53,966 bases of DNA, from contig JAFDXD010000129.1 of NCBI GenBank assembly GCA_018268135.1, positions 1 through 53,966 on the forward strand, written 5' to 3'. The stretch comes from Bacteroidota bacterium. GTDB taxonomy: Bacteria; Bacteroidota; Bacteroidia; Chitinophagales; Chitinophagaceae. Under the pieces are notes generated by a model, which saw nothing but the letters and a program-made list of their open reading frames with translations, searched no databases and was not told the DNA's origin. Each line of letters starts with the position of its first letter. Position 1 is the stretch's first letter. Position numbers and translations under genes: made by a program. Shown here piece after piece: positions 18,211-28,700 of this stretch.

Positions 18211-20172
18211 TCACCAATCATCAGTCCTAAATGGAGATACAGGATATCCTTCTTTATTATACAAATTAGCATCTAAGGGGCTATCAGCCCATGCATATCT
18301 TACCGCTACAGGGTTTTTAATAAATTTACTAGATACTATTACCCTATTGCCACTTATAACTGCATCGGCCCAAATGAATTTTTTATCTTTCCCTGCAATT
18401 GTAAAATATTTTAAAATAGGCCCTTTAGATTTCAGGTCATTATTTGTACAGTTAAATTGTAACACTATTTGATTACTCCTCTTATAAAATCCTGTAAAAA
18501 CTGTTTCTGGTCTTATAGCATTTTTTTGTTTATACTCTAATTTCATGGCACAATCCGCTAACCTTTCTCCAACAGCTTTTTTATTATGAGGATGAAGATT
18601 ATCTGGTTGACCTATATCGATTGTTACAGCCATTGCAGTATTCGGCAATGAAAGAGTTTTTAACTGTGCTTCTCTTAATAGAGCCCAATTGCTTTCAGAA
18701 GGTAAATTAGTAAGTGCACCAAATGAAGGCAACTGCACATATAAAAATGGGAAATCTCCCTGACCCCATCTATTTCGCCAGTCTGTAATCATTGCAGGAA
18801 ATAATGAACGATACTCAATAGGAGAATCTGTATTACTTTCACCCTGATACCAAATTACACCTCTTATTGCCAAAGGTATTAATGGGGCTATCATTCCATT
18901 AAATAGTACGGTAGGTTGTCTTTCTATTAGGCCATTTCCGCCTGTAAAATCTTCTAAAACACTTATAATCTTAAATTTTGCCTTGCCAGAAAGTGAAACT
19001 ACTTTTGAACCAATTGTAACATTAAATTTATTTGGTAAATCTGCTAATCCTCCACCTCCACCATCATCCTGCACTTTTAATATCAATATATTTTTCCCTT
19101 GTTTTAAAATTCCTGCAGGCAATGTATATGTCCTGAATGCATCCCATTGATTTGTAGTACCTATCAATGTTCCATTAATATATGTAGAATCCATATCGTC
19201 CACAGGAGGGAGGTGAAGTACCGCCTCTTTGCCGGCATCTGCCTCGCTAATATTAAATGCTAAACGATATACTACAAACCCGTCTAATAAAGGATATCCC
19301 TGTTCTTCCCATTCTTTTGGCAAGTTCATTTCCTCCCAATTTGAATCGTCAAATTCAGGCTTTACTACCTCTTTTAAATAGGTAGATTTTGATTGCAAAT
19401 CTTCTCTATATTTCTCATAAAGTAATTTTGTTTCTTTATCAACATCATTAAGTTGAAGTGGCTTTATTTTTTTTTGGAAAGTTTCGGAATAGTTTGGAAA
19501 ATTATGTAGTGCTTCAAAACTGGTCCATGATTGAGCTGGTGTGCCTCCCCAACTGGTAATAATAATTCCTATTGGAATATTCAAATTCTGAAACAATTTT
19601 TTGGCATACCAATATGCCACTGCAGAGCAATCTTTAATACTTGCGGGATTAATTGATGCCCATTTTCTTTGTACATCTACATTTTTTTGTGCAGTGTTTG
19701 CATAGCTGTCTTTAATCAATACAAAACGAAGATTATTATTATTGGCCGTATTAATTTCATCCTGATAGGTATCGGTTAATGTTCCCATTGTCATTTCCAT
19801 ATTGCTTTGTCCGCTGCAAATCCATACCTCTCCTATTAAAATATCTTTTAACAATATTGAATCATCATTAGTATAAATATTTAAATTGCCTGCATTGCCT
19901 GCGTTTTGAGGTTCAACAAATACCTGCCACTCACCATTTTCATTTGCAAACGACGAATACTTTTTTCCTTTAAAATCTACACTTACTAATTTACCTGCAC
20001 TTGCCCAACCCCATATTTTATTTACCTTTTTTTGTTGCAGCACCATGCTATCAGTAAAAAAGGATGGCAATTTTAATTGTGCAGAAATTATTTGAACAAT
20101 TAAAATAAATGGAATGAGTAAAATGATTCTAAATAAATAAATTTTCTTCTTCATTTTCTTTTGAAATATCAT
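18211..20172 (-). CDS. Sialate O-acetylesterase (SASA family)
   Basis: This 653-residue exported esterase is expected to remove O-acetyl groups from sialic acid or other acetylated sugars. A signal peptide covers about 1-31, with a possible alternative start at Met7 (20154). The catalytic serine is Ser123 in GEVWICSGQSNMEM, and the second block GVIWYQGESNTDSP lies near 435. A galactose-binding-like jelly roll is inserted at about 275-385, as is usual for the family, and the late catalytic block GQPDNLHPHNKKAVGERLA is near 540-560. It is the last gene of the minus-strand glycan locus, 42 bp after the acyltransferase gene. SASA enzymes also act on plant glycans, so the sialate assignment is by family. 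Confidence 0.9.
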   Translation of the reverse strand: MIFQKKMKKKIYLFRIILLIPFILIVQIISAQLKLPSFFTDSMVLQQKKVNKIWGWASAGKLVSVDFKGKKYSSFANENGEWQVFVEPQNAGNAGNLNIYTNDDSILLKDILIGEVWICSGQSNMEMTMGTLTDTYQDEINTANNNNLRFVLIKDSYANTAQKNVDVQRKWASINPASIKDCSAVAYWYAKKLFQNLNIPIGIIITSWGGTPAQSWTSFEALHNFPNYSETFQKKIKPLQLNDVDKETKLLYEKYREDLQSKSTYLKEVVKPEFDDSNWEEMNLPKEWEEQGYPLLDGFVVYRLAFNISEADAGKEAVLHLPPVDDMDSTYINGTLIGTTNQWDAFRTYTLPAGILKQGKNILILKVQDDGGGGGLADLPNKFNVTIGSKVVSLSGKAKFKIISVLEDFTGGNGLIERQPTVLFNGMIAPLIPLAIRGVIWYQGESNTDSPIEYRSLFPAMITDWRNRWGQGDFPFLYVQLPSFGALTNLPSESNWALLREAQLKTLSLPNTAMAVTIDIGQPDNLHPHNKKAVGERLADCAMKLEYKQKNAIRPETVFTGFYKRSNQIVLQFNCTNNDLKSKGPILKYFTIAGKDKKFIWADAVISGNRVIVSSKFIKNPVAVRYAWADSPLDANLYNKEGYPVSPFRTDDW

Positions 20173-20214
20173 AAATGGTTATTGGAAAGTATTTTTTAAA
20201 ATTCTTGTATTCAT

Positions 20215-21324
20215 TTACACCCTCAAAAAATATTTTTTCTTATACAATGCAAAAAGAAATATCCACTTTACAAAAATTATACATGCAATGGATATTGCTA
20301 TATCAAAAGGCTTTCCTGCCAATTGAGACAACCAGCCTAGTAAGGCATTTGAAGTAAAGTTCCAGTTGATAAACACACCTGACATATATATCAAAATTGT
20401 GTTGAGGCCAATTACTCTGAAAAACAAGGCCCATTTTTTATACCCCAAAACATCAATTACAAAATAGAATATAGATAAAAGCAATAAACTAATACCCCCT
20501 GCCTGCAAGGTGAAAGAACTGCTCCATAAATTTTTATTGATTGGAAAAACGATATTCCAAAGTTGAGCTATTACTATTAAGGCAATACCTACTATAACCA
20601 TATAAAATGCTTTTTTGTATGGAGAAAGTAAACTATTTCTTAAAAACTCTCCCACCATTATTCCCAAAAGCCCGGTACTAATTGCAGGTATGGTAGAAAG
20701 TATCCCCTCAGGATCATGAATTTTTAAATATAAACTCCCTGGCAAAATAAGTCTGTCAACATAGGAAGCAAAATTACCTTGCATTGAAAGATCACCCGCT
20801 GCAAACCCTGGTGCAGATGTAAAGTGTAATAAAAGCCAGTAACCGATTAGTAAACTTACAAACCATACAAGCCAAAAGGCCTTTCGAGAGTACAAATAAA
20901 TAATATTGGCAAACAAATATGCAATTCCTATTCGGCCTAGTACACTTGGGAAACGGTATTTATCGAGTGGAGCAATTACAAGGCCATTGTTATAAATAAA
21001 ACCAAGTAATACAAGCAAAAGCGCTCGTTTAAGTATTTTTTGAAAAAGCTTATTTTTTGAAATGCCTTTTTCTAAAGCACCAGCTACCGAGTAAGGAGTA
21101 GCTACTCCGGCAATAAAAAGAAATAAAGGAAAAATCATATCATAAGCTGTAAACCCATTCCATGAAGCATGATCTAATTGATTTGAAATAATGGTAAAGA
21201 ATGGAATTTTTGTAACTCTGGCAAGTTCATGAAAAAAATCATCAGCCCCAATAATCCACAGCATATCAAAACCTCGTAAGGCATCAAGAGAATTTAAGCG
21301 TGTAGAAAAATTAGTTTTTGACAT
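20215..21324 (-). CDS. HGSNAT/NagX-like membrane acyltransferase (DUF5009)
   Basis: This 369-residue polytopic inner-membrane protein has about ten hydrophobic segments. It begins with the family signature RLNSLDALRGFDMLWIIGAD at 9-28, where the RGFDM block is shared with acyltransferase-3 and heparan-alpha-glucosaminide N-acetyltransferase. The segment WNGFTAYDMIFPLFLFIAG (about 54-72) holds further conserved polar residues. The human relative acetylates terminal glucosamine across the lysosomal membrane, and bacterial NagX proteins belong to N-acetylglucosamine utilisation regulons. Here the gene is 9 bp after the GH20 hexosaminidase gene, so a role in handling amino sugars is a reasonable inference; a direct transport role is also possible. 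Confidence 0.87.
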   Translation of the reverse strand: MSKTNFSTRLNSLDALRGFDMLWIIGADDFFHELARVTKIPFFTIISNQLDHASWNGFTAYDMIFPLFLFIAGVATPYSVAGALEKGISKNKLFQKILKRALLLVLLGFIYNNGLVIAPLDKYRFPSVLGRIGIAYLFANIIYLYSRKAFWLVWFVSLLIGYWLLLHFTSAPGFAAGDLSMQGNFASYVDRLILPGSLYLKIHDPEGILSTIPAISTGLLGIMVGEFLRNSLLSPYKKAFYMVIVGIALIVIAQLWNIVFPINKNLWSSSFTLQAGGISLLLLSIFYFVIDVLGYKKWALFFRVIGLNTILIYMSGVFINWNFTSNALLGWLSQLAGKPFDIAISIACIIFVKWIFLFALYKKKYFLRV

Positions 21325-21333
21325 TTTTAAATA

Positions 21334-23877
21334 TTATAAGTTATTTATAGTGATGGTTCTTCCCGGTCTTCCATTATAATCAAAAGCTCTCAATTTTATT
21401 TCTCCTTTTTGTGTAATTGCCTCATGATAAACCGGGCTTTTTTGCACTGGCTCTTTACCGTTAGTACTGTATCTTATTGTTAAGCCAGGAAACTGAATAT
21501 TAGCAAATACTTTTCCATTTATTGAAATGGCTCCGGGTGTTGGTATCCTATACTTTACAGCTCCAGCCATATAATTTAACCGGCGTAATTCTCTTTTGCC
21601 AATAACATTTACAAATACAGACCAGGCGCTATCATAAAGTTGATGATAACTTTTTAAATCATTTGCTTCTGCCCACTCTGGTGATTTTGCCCAGGCACGT
21701 TCTGCAAGGCCCAATAGTTTTGGAAATAACAGGTATTCAAATTGATCATTGTTGCGCAAATTTTCAGACCATATCAAACCTTCTATGCCTACAATATTGG
21801 ATTTACCAAAATCGGTGAGCCTGTCTTTTCCTACAAAATAAGAAAGATCAACAGAATTGCCTGCAGCATCTTCTTTTGTATTTTTATAATAGTCAAATGG
21901 AATAAAATAAAATGGTTTATCAATATCCTGAAAACCTCCCCAATAATAGCCAGGTTCATCTGGAGATTTATAATATGCTAAATCAAAGTAATTATTACTT
22001 ACAGGAGATAGAACCACCTTATACCCGGCATTTGCAAGGCGGTAGGGTAAATCTTCATTTCCCCAGCCTACCATATTATTCCAAACATGTATTTGCATAT
22101 TATCATTTGCAAACCTGGGGTTAACAATCATTTTCTTTTTCCCGTCTAATATTGTCTTGCGCATTCCTACTTCTTCCCATCCGGATAAATAAAGCCCTTT
22201 GGATTTTAAAATAGCATTCACTTTTTTAAAATAGTAATACCATAAGTCATCTGTATTTTTTACAGAGCTATCTGTTGATATTAATTGCTGACATATTGGA
22301 GACTTCTCCCAAACAGCTTCCGGAACTTCATCTCCACCCATGTGAATTGTTGTAAGAGGCGCTCCAGCCTCTTGATACATACTTAAAAATTCATCTGCAA
22401 TTTTTTCTATAAATGTATATACAGATGGCAAAGCAACACACATTACATTATCATTCCATTTTTGCGCCGAACTATACACAGATTTATCGTTAACATCATG
22501 CAACAAATATTTTTCTGCTTCTTCTTTATTGCCCTGCTTTATAAATTTTTCATAGCGAGCATCCATTGCTTTGATTGCAGCTCTGCTATGCCCCGGCGTT
22601 TCAATTTCGGGCAAAACTTCAATATGTCTTTCATTGGCATATTTTAATATTTCAATAAAATCATTTCTTGTAAAATATCCGCTACCGGGGAGTTTGCCTG
22701 CATCAGGGCCGGAAGCATAAGAAACAGGTAGCATTTTTTTACTATCCAATGTATGGCCACGTACAGAACCTATACTAGTTAATTCAGGCAGAGAGGGTAT
22801 TTCAATGCGCCACCCTTCATCATCACTAAAATGAAAATGTAAAATATTCATTTTATACATAGCCATTAAATCTAGAATTTTTAAAACTTCTGATTTTGGA
22901 ATAAAATTCCTGGCAACATCCATCATTAGTGCTCTATAACCAAATCGTGGCTCATCCTGCACTTGTACAGCAGGAATTTTAATAATATTTTTTTTACTGT
23001 TGTTAGATGTAGATAAAATCATTGACCTTAATGACTGAATTCCATAAAAAATACCGGCACCAGTGGACGCTGAAATAATTATTTGCTGACCAGAAACAGA
23101 TAGTTTATACGCTTCTTTATTCATTTCAGATTTTTCCAAAATTATTTTGGCTTCTCTGTAATTATCCGGAATGTTTAGTTCATTTTTATGAAATAATACA
23201 TTTAATTCGCCGGCTAAATACTTTGCTTCCTTTTTAAATTCATCATTAGCTTTTATTGTAGTGTTTGCATCTAATATAAATGTGTCTGCGGTTTCTTTAT
23301 AAAATAAAGGAGTTGGAAATATTTTTGGAAGCTCCTTCTCGGGAATATCCCTTATCAATTTATTTTGATTAAAAATTTTTTCGGGAGTTACTAAACCAGT
23401 TGTAGTATTTATAAGAGGCGAAATACGAAAATTATCAAGAACAATCCCTTTTTCTAAATTGGTATCCCATACAATATACAATCCGCAGGGAGCAGCAGTA
23501 TAATTAATTAAAACATCGTTTGAAAAATACTTTATCCTTACAGAATCTTTTGGCTTAATGTCCTTAAAATCAGAAGTGGGAGTAATTTTATACTGATCTC
23601 CATTAACATGTGAAATGATAACAGCTCCTGTAGCTGCTGCAGAATCAATTTCTCTGCTTGATGTAAAATAAATAACCCAACCTTTGGAAGGAAAATTCAC
23701 CTTGCCATTATTTGTGAATGTAAATGAAGATTGGGTTTTGCCTAAATTTTGATAATTATTTTCAATCAATTGCCATTTTACATCTAAATCTCTTTGATTG
23801 TACATGACAGTACGCTGGGCGCATAATGATAAAGAATTGCAAGAGAAAAAAATGAAATAAGCAATATTTCTTAGCAT
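21334..23877 (-). CDS. GH20 beta-N-acetylhexosaminidase
   Basis: This 847-residue exported exo-hydrolase releases terminal beta-linked GlcNAc or GalNAc. It has a signal peptide at 1-21, a chitobiase/hexosaminidase N-terminal carbohydrate-binding domain at about 24-155, a GH20b alpha/beta domain at about 185-305, and a GH20 barrel from 312. The barrel carries HFHFSDDEGWRIEIP at 347-361 and the catalytic pair Asp516-Glu517 in HMGGDEVPE. A C-terminal Fn3-like CHB_HEX_C domain runs from about 770. The mechanism known for the family is substrate-assisted through the N-acetyl group. It opens the block downstream of susD but is separated from it by a terminator hairpin, so it needs read-through or its own promoter. 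Confidence 0.96.
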   Translation of the reverse strand: MLRNIAYFIFFSCNSLSLCAQRTVMYNQRDLDVKWQLIENNYQNLGKTQSSFTFTNNGKVNFPSKGWVIYFTSSREIDSAAATGAVIISHVNGDQYKITPTSDFKDIKPKDSVRIKYFSNDVLINYTAAPCGLYIVWDTNLEKGIVLDNFRISPLINTTTGLVTPEKIFNQNKLIRDIPEKELPKIFPTPLFYKETADTFILDANTTIKANDEFKKEAKYLAGELNVLFHKNELNIPDNYREAKIILEKSEMNKEAYKLSVSGQQIIISASTGAGIFYGIQSLRSMILSTSNNSKKNIIKIPAVQVQDEPRFGYRALMMDVARNFIPKSEVLKILDLMAMYKMNILHFHFSDDEGWRIEIPSLPELTSIGSVRGHTLDSKKMLPVSYASGPDAGKLPGSGYFTRNDFIEILKYANERHIEVLPEIETPGHSRAAIKAMDARYEKFIKQGNKEEAEKYLLHDVNDKSVYSSAQKWNDNVMCVALPSVYTFIEKIADEFLSMYQEAGAPLTTIHMGGDEVPEAVWEKSPICQQLISTDSSVKNTDDLWYYYFKKVNAILKSKGLYLSGWEEVGMRKTILDGKKKMIVNPRFANDNMQIHVWNNMVGWGNEDLPYRLANAGYKVVLSPVSNNYFDLAYYKSPDEPGYYWGGFQDIDKPFYFIPFDYYKNTKEDAAGNSVDLSYFVGKDRLTDFGKSNIVGIEGLIWSENLRNNDQFEYLLFPKLLGLAERAWAKSPEWAEANDLKSYHQLYDSAWSVFVNVIGKRELRRLNYMAGAVKYRIPTPGAISINGKVFANIQFPGLTIRYSTNGKEPVQKSPVYHEAITQKGEIKLRAFDYNGRPGRTITINNL

Positions 23878-24192
23878 AACATATTATTATCTTATGAAAA
23901 TAGAGTGAATTAATATGATTGCACATGATGTAAAATGAAATCAAAATAATCATTCACTTTTCCAACAATGGCCAATAAATTTCTGAATCGTAGCAAGTAT
24001 AACTGATGCAATAATAGAAAACCAGCCTGCCAGCTACAGCAGGCTGGGGTTTACTCGTAGGAATAGTATCTTAATTTGGTGTACTCTGTGATTTTAATTC
24101 TGATATTTCGCATGAAAATGTTGTATTTGCCAGACGTATTCATTCTAAAAAAATCATGATTAAAATCAATTAATATTTTCAGTTTACTTTGA
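23878..24192. other. susD-GH20 intergenic region with terminator
   Basis: These 315 bases separate the susD stop from the GH20 start. They hold the strong hairpin at 24022-24047, listed separately. No ORF with coding character was found on either strand. The roughly 140 bases between the hairpin and the GH20 ATG are where a separate GH20 promoter would have to lie; no perfect TAnnTTTG box is visible there on the minus strand. Confidence 0.5.
24022..24047 (-). terminator. Terminator or attenuator after susCD
   Basis: CCAGCCTGC (24022-24030) and GCAGGCTGG (24039-24047) form a perfect 9-bp G+C-rich stem with an 8-base loop. Read on the minus strand it is followed by TTTTCTATT. Its position 145 bases after susD suggests it lowers expression of the downstream enzymes relative to the abundant SusCD transporter. 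Confidence 0.8.
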
Positions 24193-25731
24193 TTAGTTGT
24201 ACCCTGGGTTCTGCACCAATTTTGGATTCGCATCTATTTCCTGCTGTGGTATTGGCAACAATTCTTTATCTTTTGTTGCGTTATAGATAACTGGTATTGG
24301 AGCGCTTTGAGTGCCATTTCCACATGTATATTTTACTTCTCCGGTATTGTTCATTATAGTTTCCAATTTACCTGAGCGAACCAGATCATCCCAACGTTGA
24401 GACTCAAATGCTAACTCCAGCCTTCTTTCCGTTAAAATTTTATCTCTCATAATTTCTTTAGAAGCTGCTACAACATTAGGTAATGAAACTCTGTTACGAA
24501 TAATATTTAAAGTAGCTTTTGCACCTCCCAAATCATTTAATTCATTTTGGGCTTCTGCTTTTAGTAAAATAATGTCAGCCAACCTCAGCAAATAGGTATG
24601 ATCTCCACTTGCCCAGGAATTGGGGTTGTGTTGTTTATATGGTAATGCCACTTTAATATTTGGGTCGTTGCAGGGGTTCCAGTTCTCATCTGTCCAAGGT
24701 GCAAATTCAAAACTAATTGTAGCATTTTTTCTAATTATATCTCCCTCATTATCGTACGCCTTTGCTAAGTTTACTGAAGGAACGCAATAACGTTGCCATT
24801 CATCAGGCGAGATACTTCCATCAGATAAATGAGTAGGATAATTTAACTCTAATCCCCAATAAGCATGGCCATTTGCATCACCTTTAATAAATGGTATTTC
24901 TAAAATAGATTCAGAGTTTAAGTAATGATTTCCATCAAAAATATCTGCAAAATTTGACATTAACTGGTATCCTGCAGGGCTGTTGATTACCGCATTACAA
25001 TACTGAAGAACTTTAGTGTAATCCCTATCACTTCGCTGAGCCCACACTTTTGCCATTAAAGCATTTGCAGCACCCTTAGTAGCTCTAACTTTATTTACTG
25101 AAGGGTCATTTCCAAAAGTGTCGGGCAAATTATTAATGGCAACTTGCAAATCATTTACAATGAAATCATACGTTTCTTTTTCAGTAGAACGTGGTAACCT
25201 TACCTTATTTGGATCAGCTGAATTTGAATTTGTTTCTAATGGAACACCACCAAATAATTTCACAAGATGATAGTAATGATAAGCTCTTAAAAAAGAAGCC
25301 TCTCCAATAATTTGTTTTTTTCGGGTGTCCGTTAATTTTGGATCGTTTATATTTGGCACCTGTTCTAGCAAAATATTTACCACACCAATTGCCTTGTATA
25401 ATTCAGCCCAGTCTCTTATTATCATTCCACTTCCTACAGGAACATTTAATGCATCTACCTGTGCAAAAGCTATATCGCCAGTGCCGCCGCCATAAGCGTT
25501 GTCAGAACGTAAATCACTTAGCAATTGCATTTCCCATTGATAATAATTACTACTCATAAAATTATAGTAAGCCCCGCTAAGTGCCGACTCAGCATCCTGT
25601 GCAGATTTATATGCGTTTGCTGTGGTTAAAGCTGTAGTGGGTGTTACATCTAAAAACTTTTTACAAGAGTTTAATACCATACTTAGTGTTACAACTAAGA
25701 TGATCATTTTTATTTTGAAATATTTTTTCAT
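24193..25731 (-). CDS. SusD/RagB family surface glycan-binding lipoprotein
   Basis: This protein of 512 residues from the ATG at 25731 has a lipobox LNSC with lipidated Cys23, the standard SusD opening KKFLDVTPTTALTT, TPR-like helices in the N-half (RAYHYYHLVKLFGGVPLET), and the family's closing block ELLPIPQQEIDANPKLVQNPGYN. SusD proteins form the lid of the SusC channel at the outer-membrane surface and bind the incoming oligosaccharide. The frame is open to 25779, but the additional 16 residues precede a normal lipoprotein signal, so I use the inner ATG. It lies about 50 bp after susC on the same transcript. The GH20 neighbour suggests a GlcNAc/GalNAc-containing ligand. Confidence 0.96.
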   Translation of the reverse strand: MKKYFKIKMIILVVTLSMVLNSCKKFLDVTPTTALTTANAYKSAQDAESALSGAYYNFMSSNYYQWEMQLLSDLRSDNAYGGGTGDIAFAQVDALNVPVGSGMIIRDWAELYKAIGVVNILLEQVPNINDPKLTDTRKKQIIGEASFLRAYHYYHLVKLFGGVPLETNSNSADPNKVRLPRSTEKETYDFIVNDLQVAINNLPDTFGNDPSVNKVRATKGAANALMAKVWAQRSDRDYTKVLQYCNAVINSPAGYQLMSNFADIFDGNHYLNSESILEIPFIKGDANGHAYWGLELNYPTHLSDGSISPDEWQRYCVPSVNLAKAYDNEGDIIRKNATISFEFAPWTDENWNPCNDPNIKVALPYKQHNPNSWASGDHTYLLRLADIILLKAEAQNELNDLGGAKATLNIIRNRVSLPNVVAASKEIMRDKILTERRLELAFESQRWDDLVRSGKLETIMNNTGEVKYTCGNGTQSAPIPVIYNATKDKELLPIPQQEIDANPKLVQNPGYN

Positions 25732-25781
25732 TACTATTAATTTTTTACTCAATATTATTAATTGAAATTTTTTAATCAAAT

Positions 25782-28700
25782 TTATAAGGTAAGGCTAAGT
25801 CCAAAAATAAAACTCCTGGTTTGTGGGTATGTTCCATAATCTACGCCTATAGCCGCATTCCGCTCCTGATTATCGCCGCTATTACCAAAAGCGCTTACTT
25901 CAGGATCAAACCCGGTGTACTTAGTAAATGTGAAAAGATTTTCTGCGGTTGCATACAATTTAAAGTCAGTTAATTTTAACTGCTTTAATAACCTTGCTGG
26001 CAAATGATAACTTAGGCTCAATGATTTTATACGTACATAAGAACCATTTTCTACAAACCTACTCGACACTAAAGTATTATAGGGATTGCCAATATCTGCT
26101 TTAGGCATGTTGGTAGCCTGCCCTGAGGTTTTCCAGCGGTTTAGCACAGCCGAAGATTGGTTTCTTCCATCAAACATACCCTCAGTTGCAATTCTTGTTG
26201 CATTAAAAATATCGTTGCCCTGCACACCCTGAATAAAAATATTCAGACTCCAATTTTGATATGCAAAATCATTAGTAATTCCAAAAATGTAATTTGGGTT
26301 AGCATTTCCAATGATTGTTTTATCACCTTCACTTAAGTCTCCACTTTTATCTAAATCTCTATAAATCATATTTCCTGTCAATGGATCTACCCCATCTGAA
26401 ATATATCCGTAAAATGAACCAAGTGGCAGGCCTGCTTTTATTTTTGACATATTTCCTCTTTCACTAATATTGGCTATTAGTGCTGAATCTCCATCTATAC
26501 TAATCACTTTATTTCTATTGAAACTTATATTAAAATCTGTGGACCATTTGAATTTACCAACTAAATTTTTTGTAGTTACTTGAAATTCAATTCCTTTATT
26601 TTGTACAGTTCCAATATTTTGTAATGCAGTAGTAGTGCTACTTGTACCAGTAATAACCCCATACCCAACACTAGTAGGAATAGGCCTGTTAAACAGTAAG
26701 TTTTTTGTATTTTTAATATAATAATCTGCTGTAAGTAATATTCTGGATTGAAAAGCAGCTACATCTAATCCAATATCTGTCTGATCTGTAGTTTCCCATT
26801 TAAGGTTTTTATTTTCTAAAGTTGTTGGAATAATTCCTGGCACTAGTACACCACCTATCGGGTATGATCCATTTGGGTTTACTAATCCAAATTGCCCATA
26901 GGCAGGTATTTGATCGTTACCTACAAGTCCCCATCCGGCTCTCAGTTTTAGATCATTAATATTTTTTATTTGTTTAAAAAAGTTTTCCTGCGAAATTCTC
27001 CATCCTGCAGAAAATGAAGGGAAATAACCCCACCGATTTGCCGCTCCAAACACTGATGACGCATCTGCTCTAAAATTACCGGTAAATAAATATTTTTCAT
27101 CATAAGAATAGTTTACCCTGCTTATTGCTGAAACATTTTTGCGTTCTGAAAAATCAGCACTTCTACCTAATAACTCACTACCATTATTTACACTGGGTGC
27201 TCCCACATTAGCAAACCCTTTTGTTGCTAAATATAAGCTTGAACTTTGTGCATCTGAAATTACAAATCCACCTAATGCAGAAAAATTGTGTTTGTTTATT
27301 CCTTTAGTAAAGTTTAAAGTATTTTCTGTAATCCAATAAGTAGAAGAGTTTGTAGATTGCTCTGCTTCGCCATTGGTTTTTCGGCCTTCTAATGTTTTAA
27401 ATGGGTCTCTAAATGAATTGTACTCGCCACTATATTGCTCATACCCAAATGTGCTTTTAAATTTTAAGGAAGGCAAAATAGAAAACTCAGCAAATACATT
27501 GCCATTAAACCGATAATTTTTAAAACCATGATCGAGGCCTTCAGCAAGTGCTACAGGATTTTCTAAGTCGGGAATAAGTGGATTAGTGGTGTACTGGCCT
27601 TTATCATCAAACACTCCTATTACGGGAGTTCCTAACAGTAAACTCATTATTGATCCATTAATCGAATTTTCTGTTACATCTACATCATACCAACGATTGT
27701 ATGAAATGTTTGTACCGATTTTAAGCCTCTTGCTTACTTTATGATCAAAATTTATTTTAAAGTTAGCCCTGTTAATAGTATTGCTTATCACAATTCCATC
27801 TTCTTTCATCCATGAGCCTGAGATATAGTATCCTGTATTTTCATTTCCACCAGTAATTGATAACTGATAGTTTTGCATTTTGCCTTCTCTTAGTACCTTA
27901 TCCTGCCAATTTGTATTTGCTGTATATTGAGTCCAGTCAGTTGTTAATCCCATATCAGCCATTAAACTTTTGTACTGATCTGCATTTAAAGGAGTAAGCC
28001 TTTTGGCTATTTGCGAATTACCCATGTAAGTATTTAGGGTAATTTTTGATTTTTGATTTTTTCCTCTTTTGGTGGTGATTAATACAACGCCGTTTGAGCC
28101 GGAAGAACCATATATTGCAGCAGAAGATGCATCTTTTAAAACAGTAAAACTTTCAATATCTGCAGGATTAATTTCATTGATACTCGTAGTAGGTACCCCA
28201 TCTAAAATATATAATGGCTCACTGCCAGCAGTAATAGTAGATGTACCTCTTACTCTTATGGAAACTACAGCTTGTGGCTGGCCAGAGGGTCTTATAACCT
28301 GTACACCTGCGGCTTTTCCTTCTATTGAATTTGCAAAATTATCATTTGGCCTGTTTTCTAACTCTTTATTTGAAATACTTGCTATGGCACCGGTTACATC
28401 TTTCTTTTTTTGTGAACCATATCCAACAACAACTACCTGGTCTAATTGCCGGTCATTTAACTTTAAAATAATATTTAATGACTGTTGGCCGTTAATTTCT
28501 ATTGTTTGAGTTTGATAACCTACATAAGAAAATTCAAGAACGGAATTTTCAGGCACTTCTAATGAAAAATAACCATTCCCATTTGTAGATGTCCCAAAGT
28601 TTGACCCTTTTATTCTAACGCTTACACCTGATAATACTTGTCCATTTTCAGACAGTACTGTACCGGAAATATTACTAACGCTTAGATTTTTTTCTTCACC

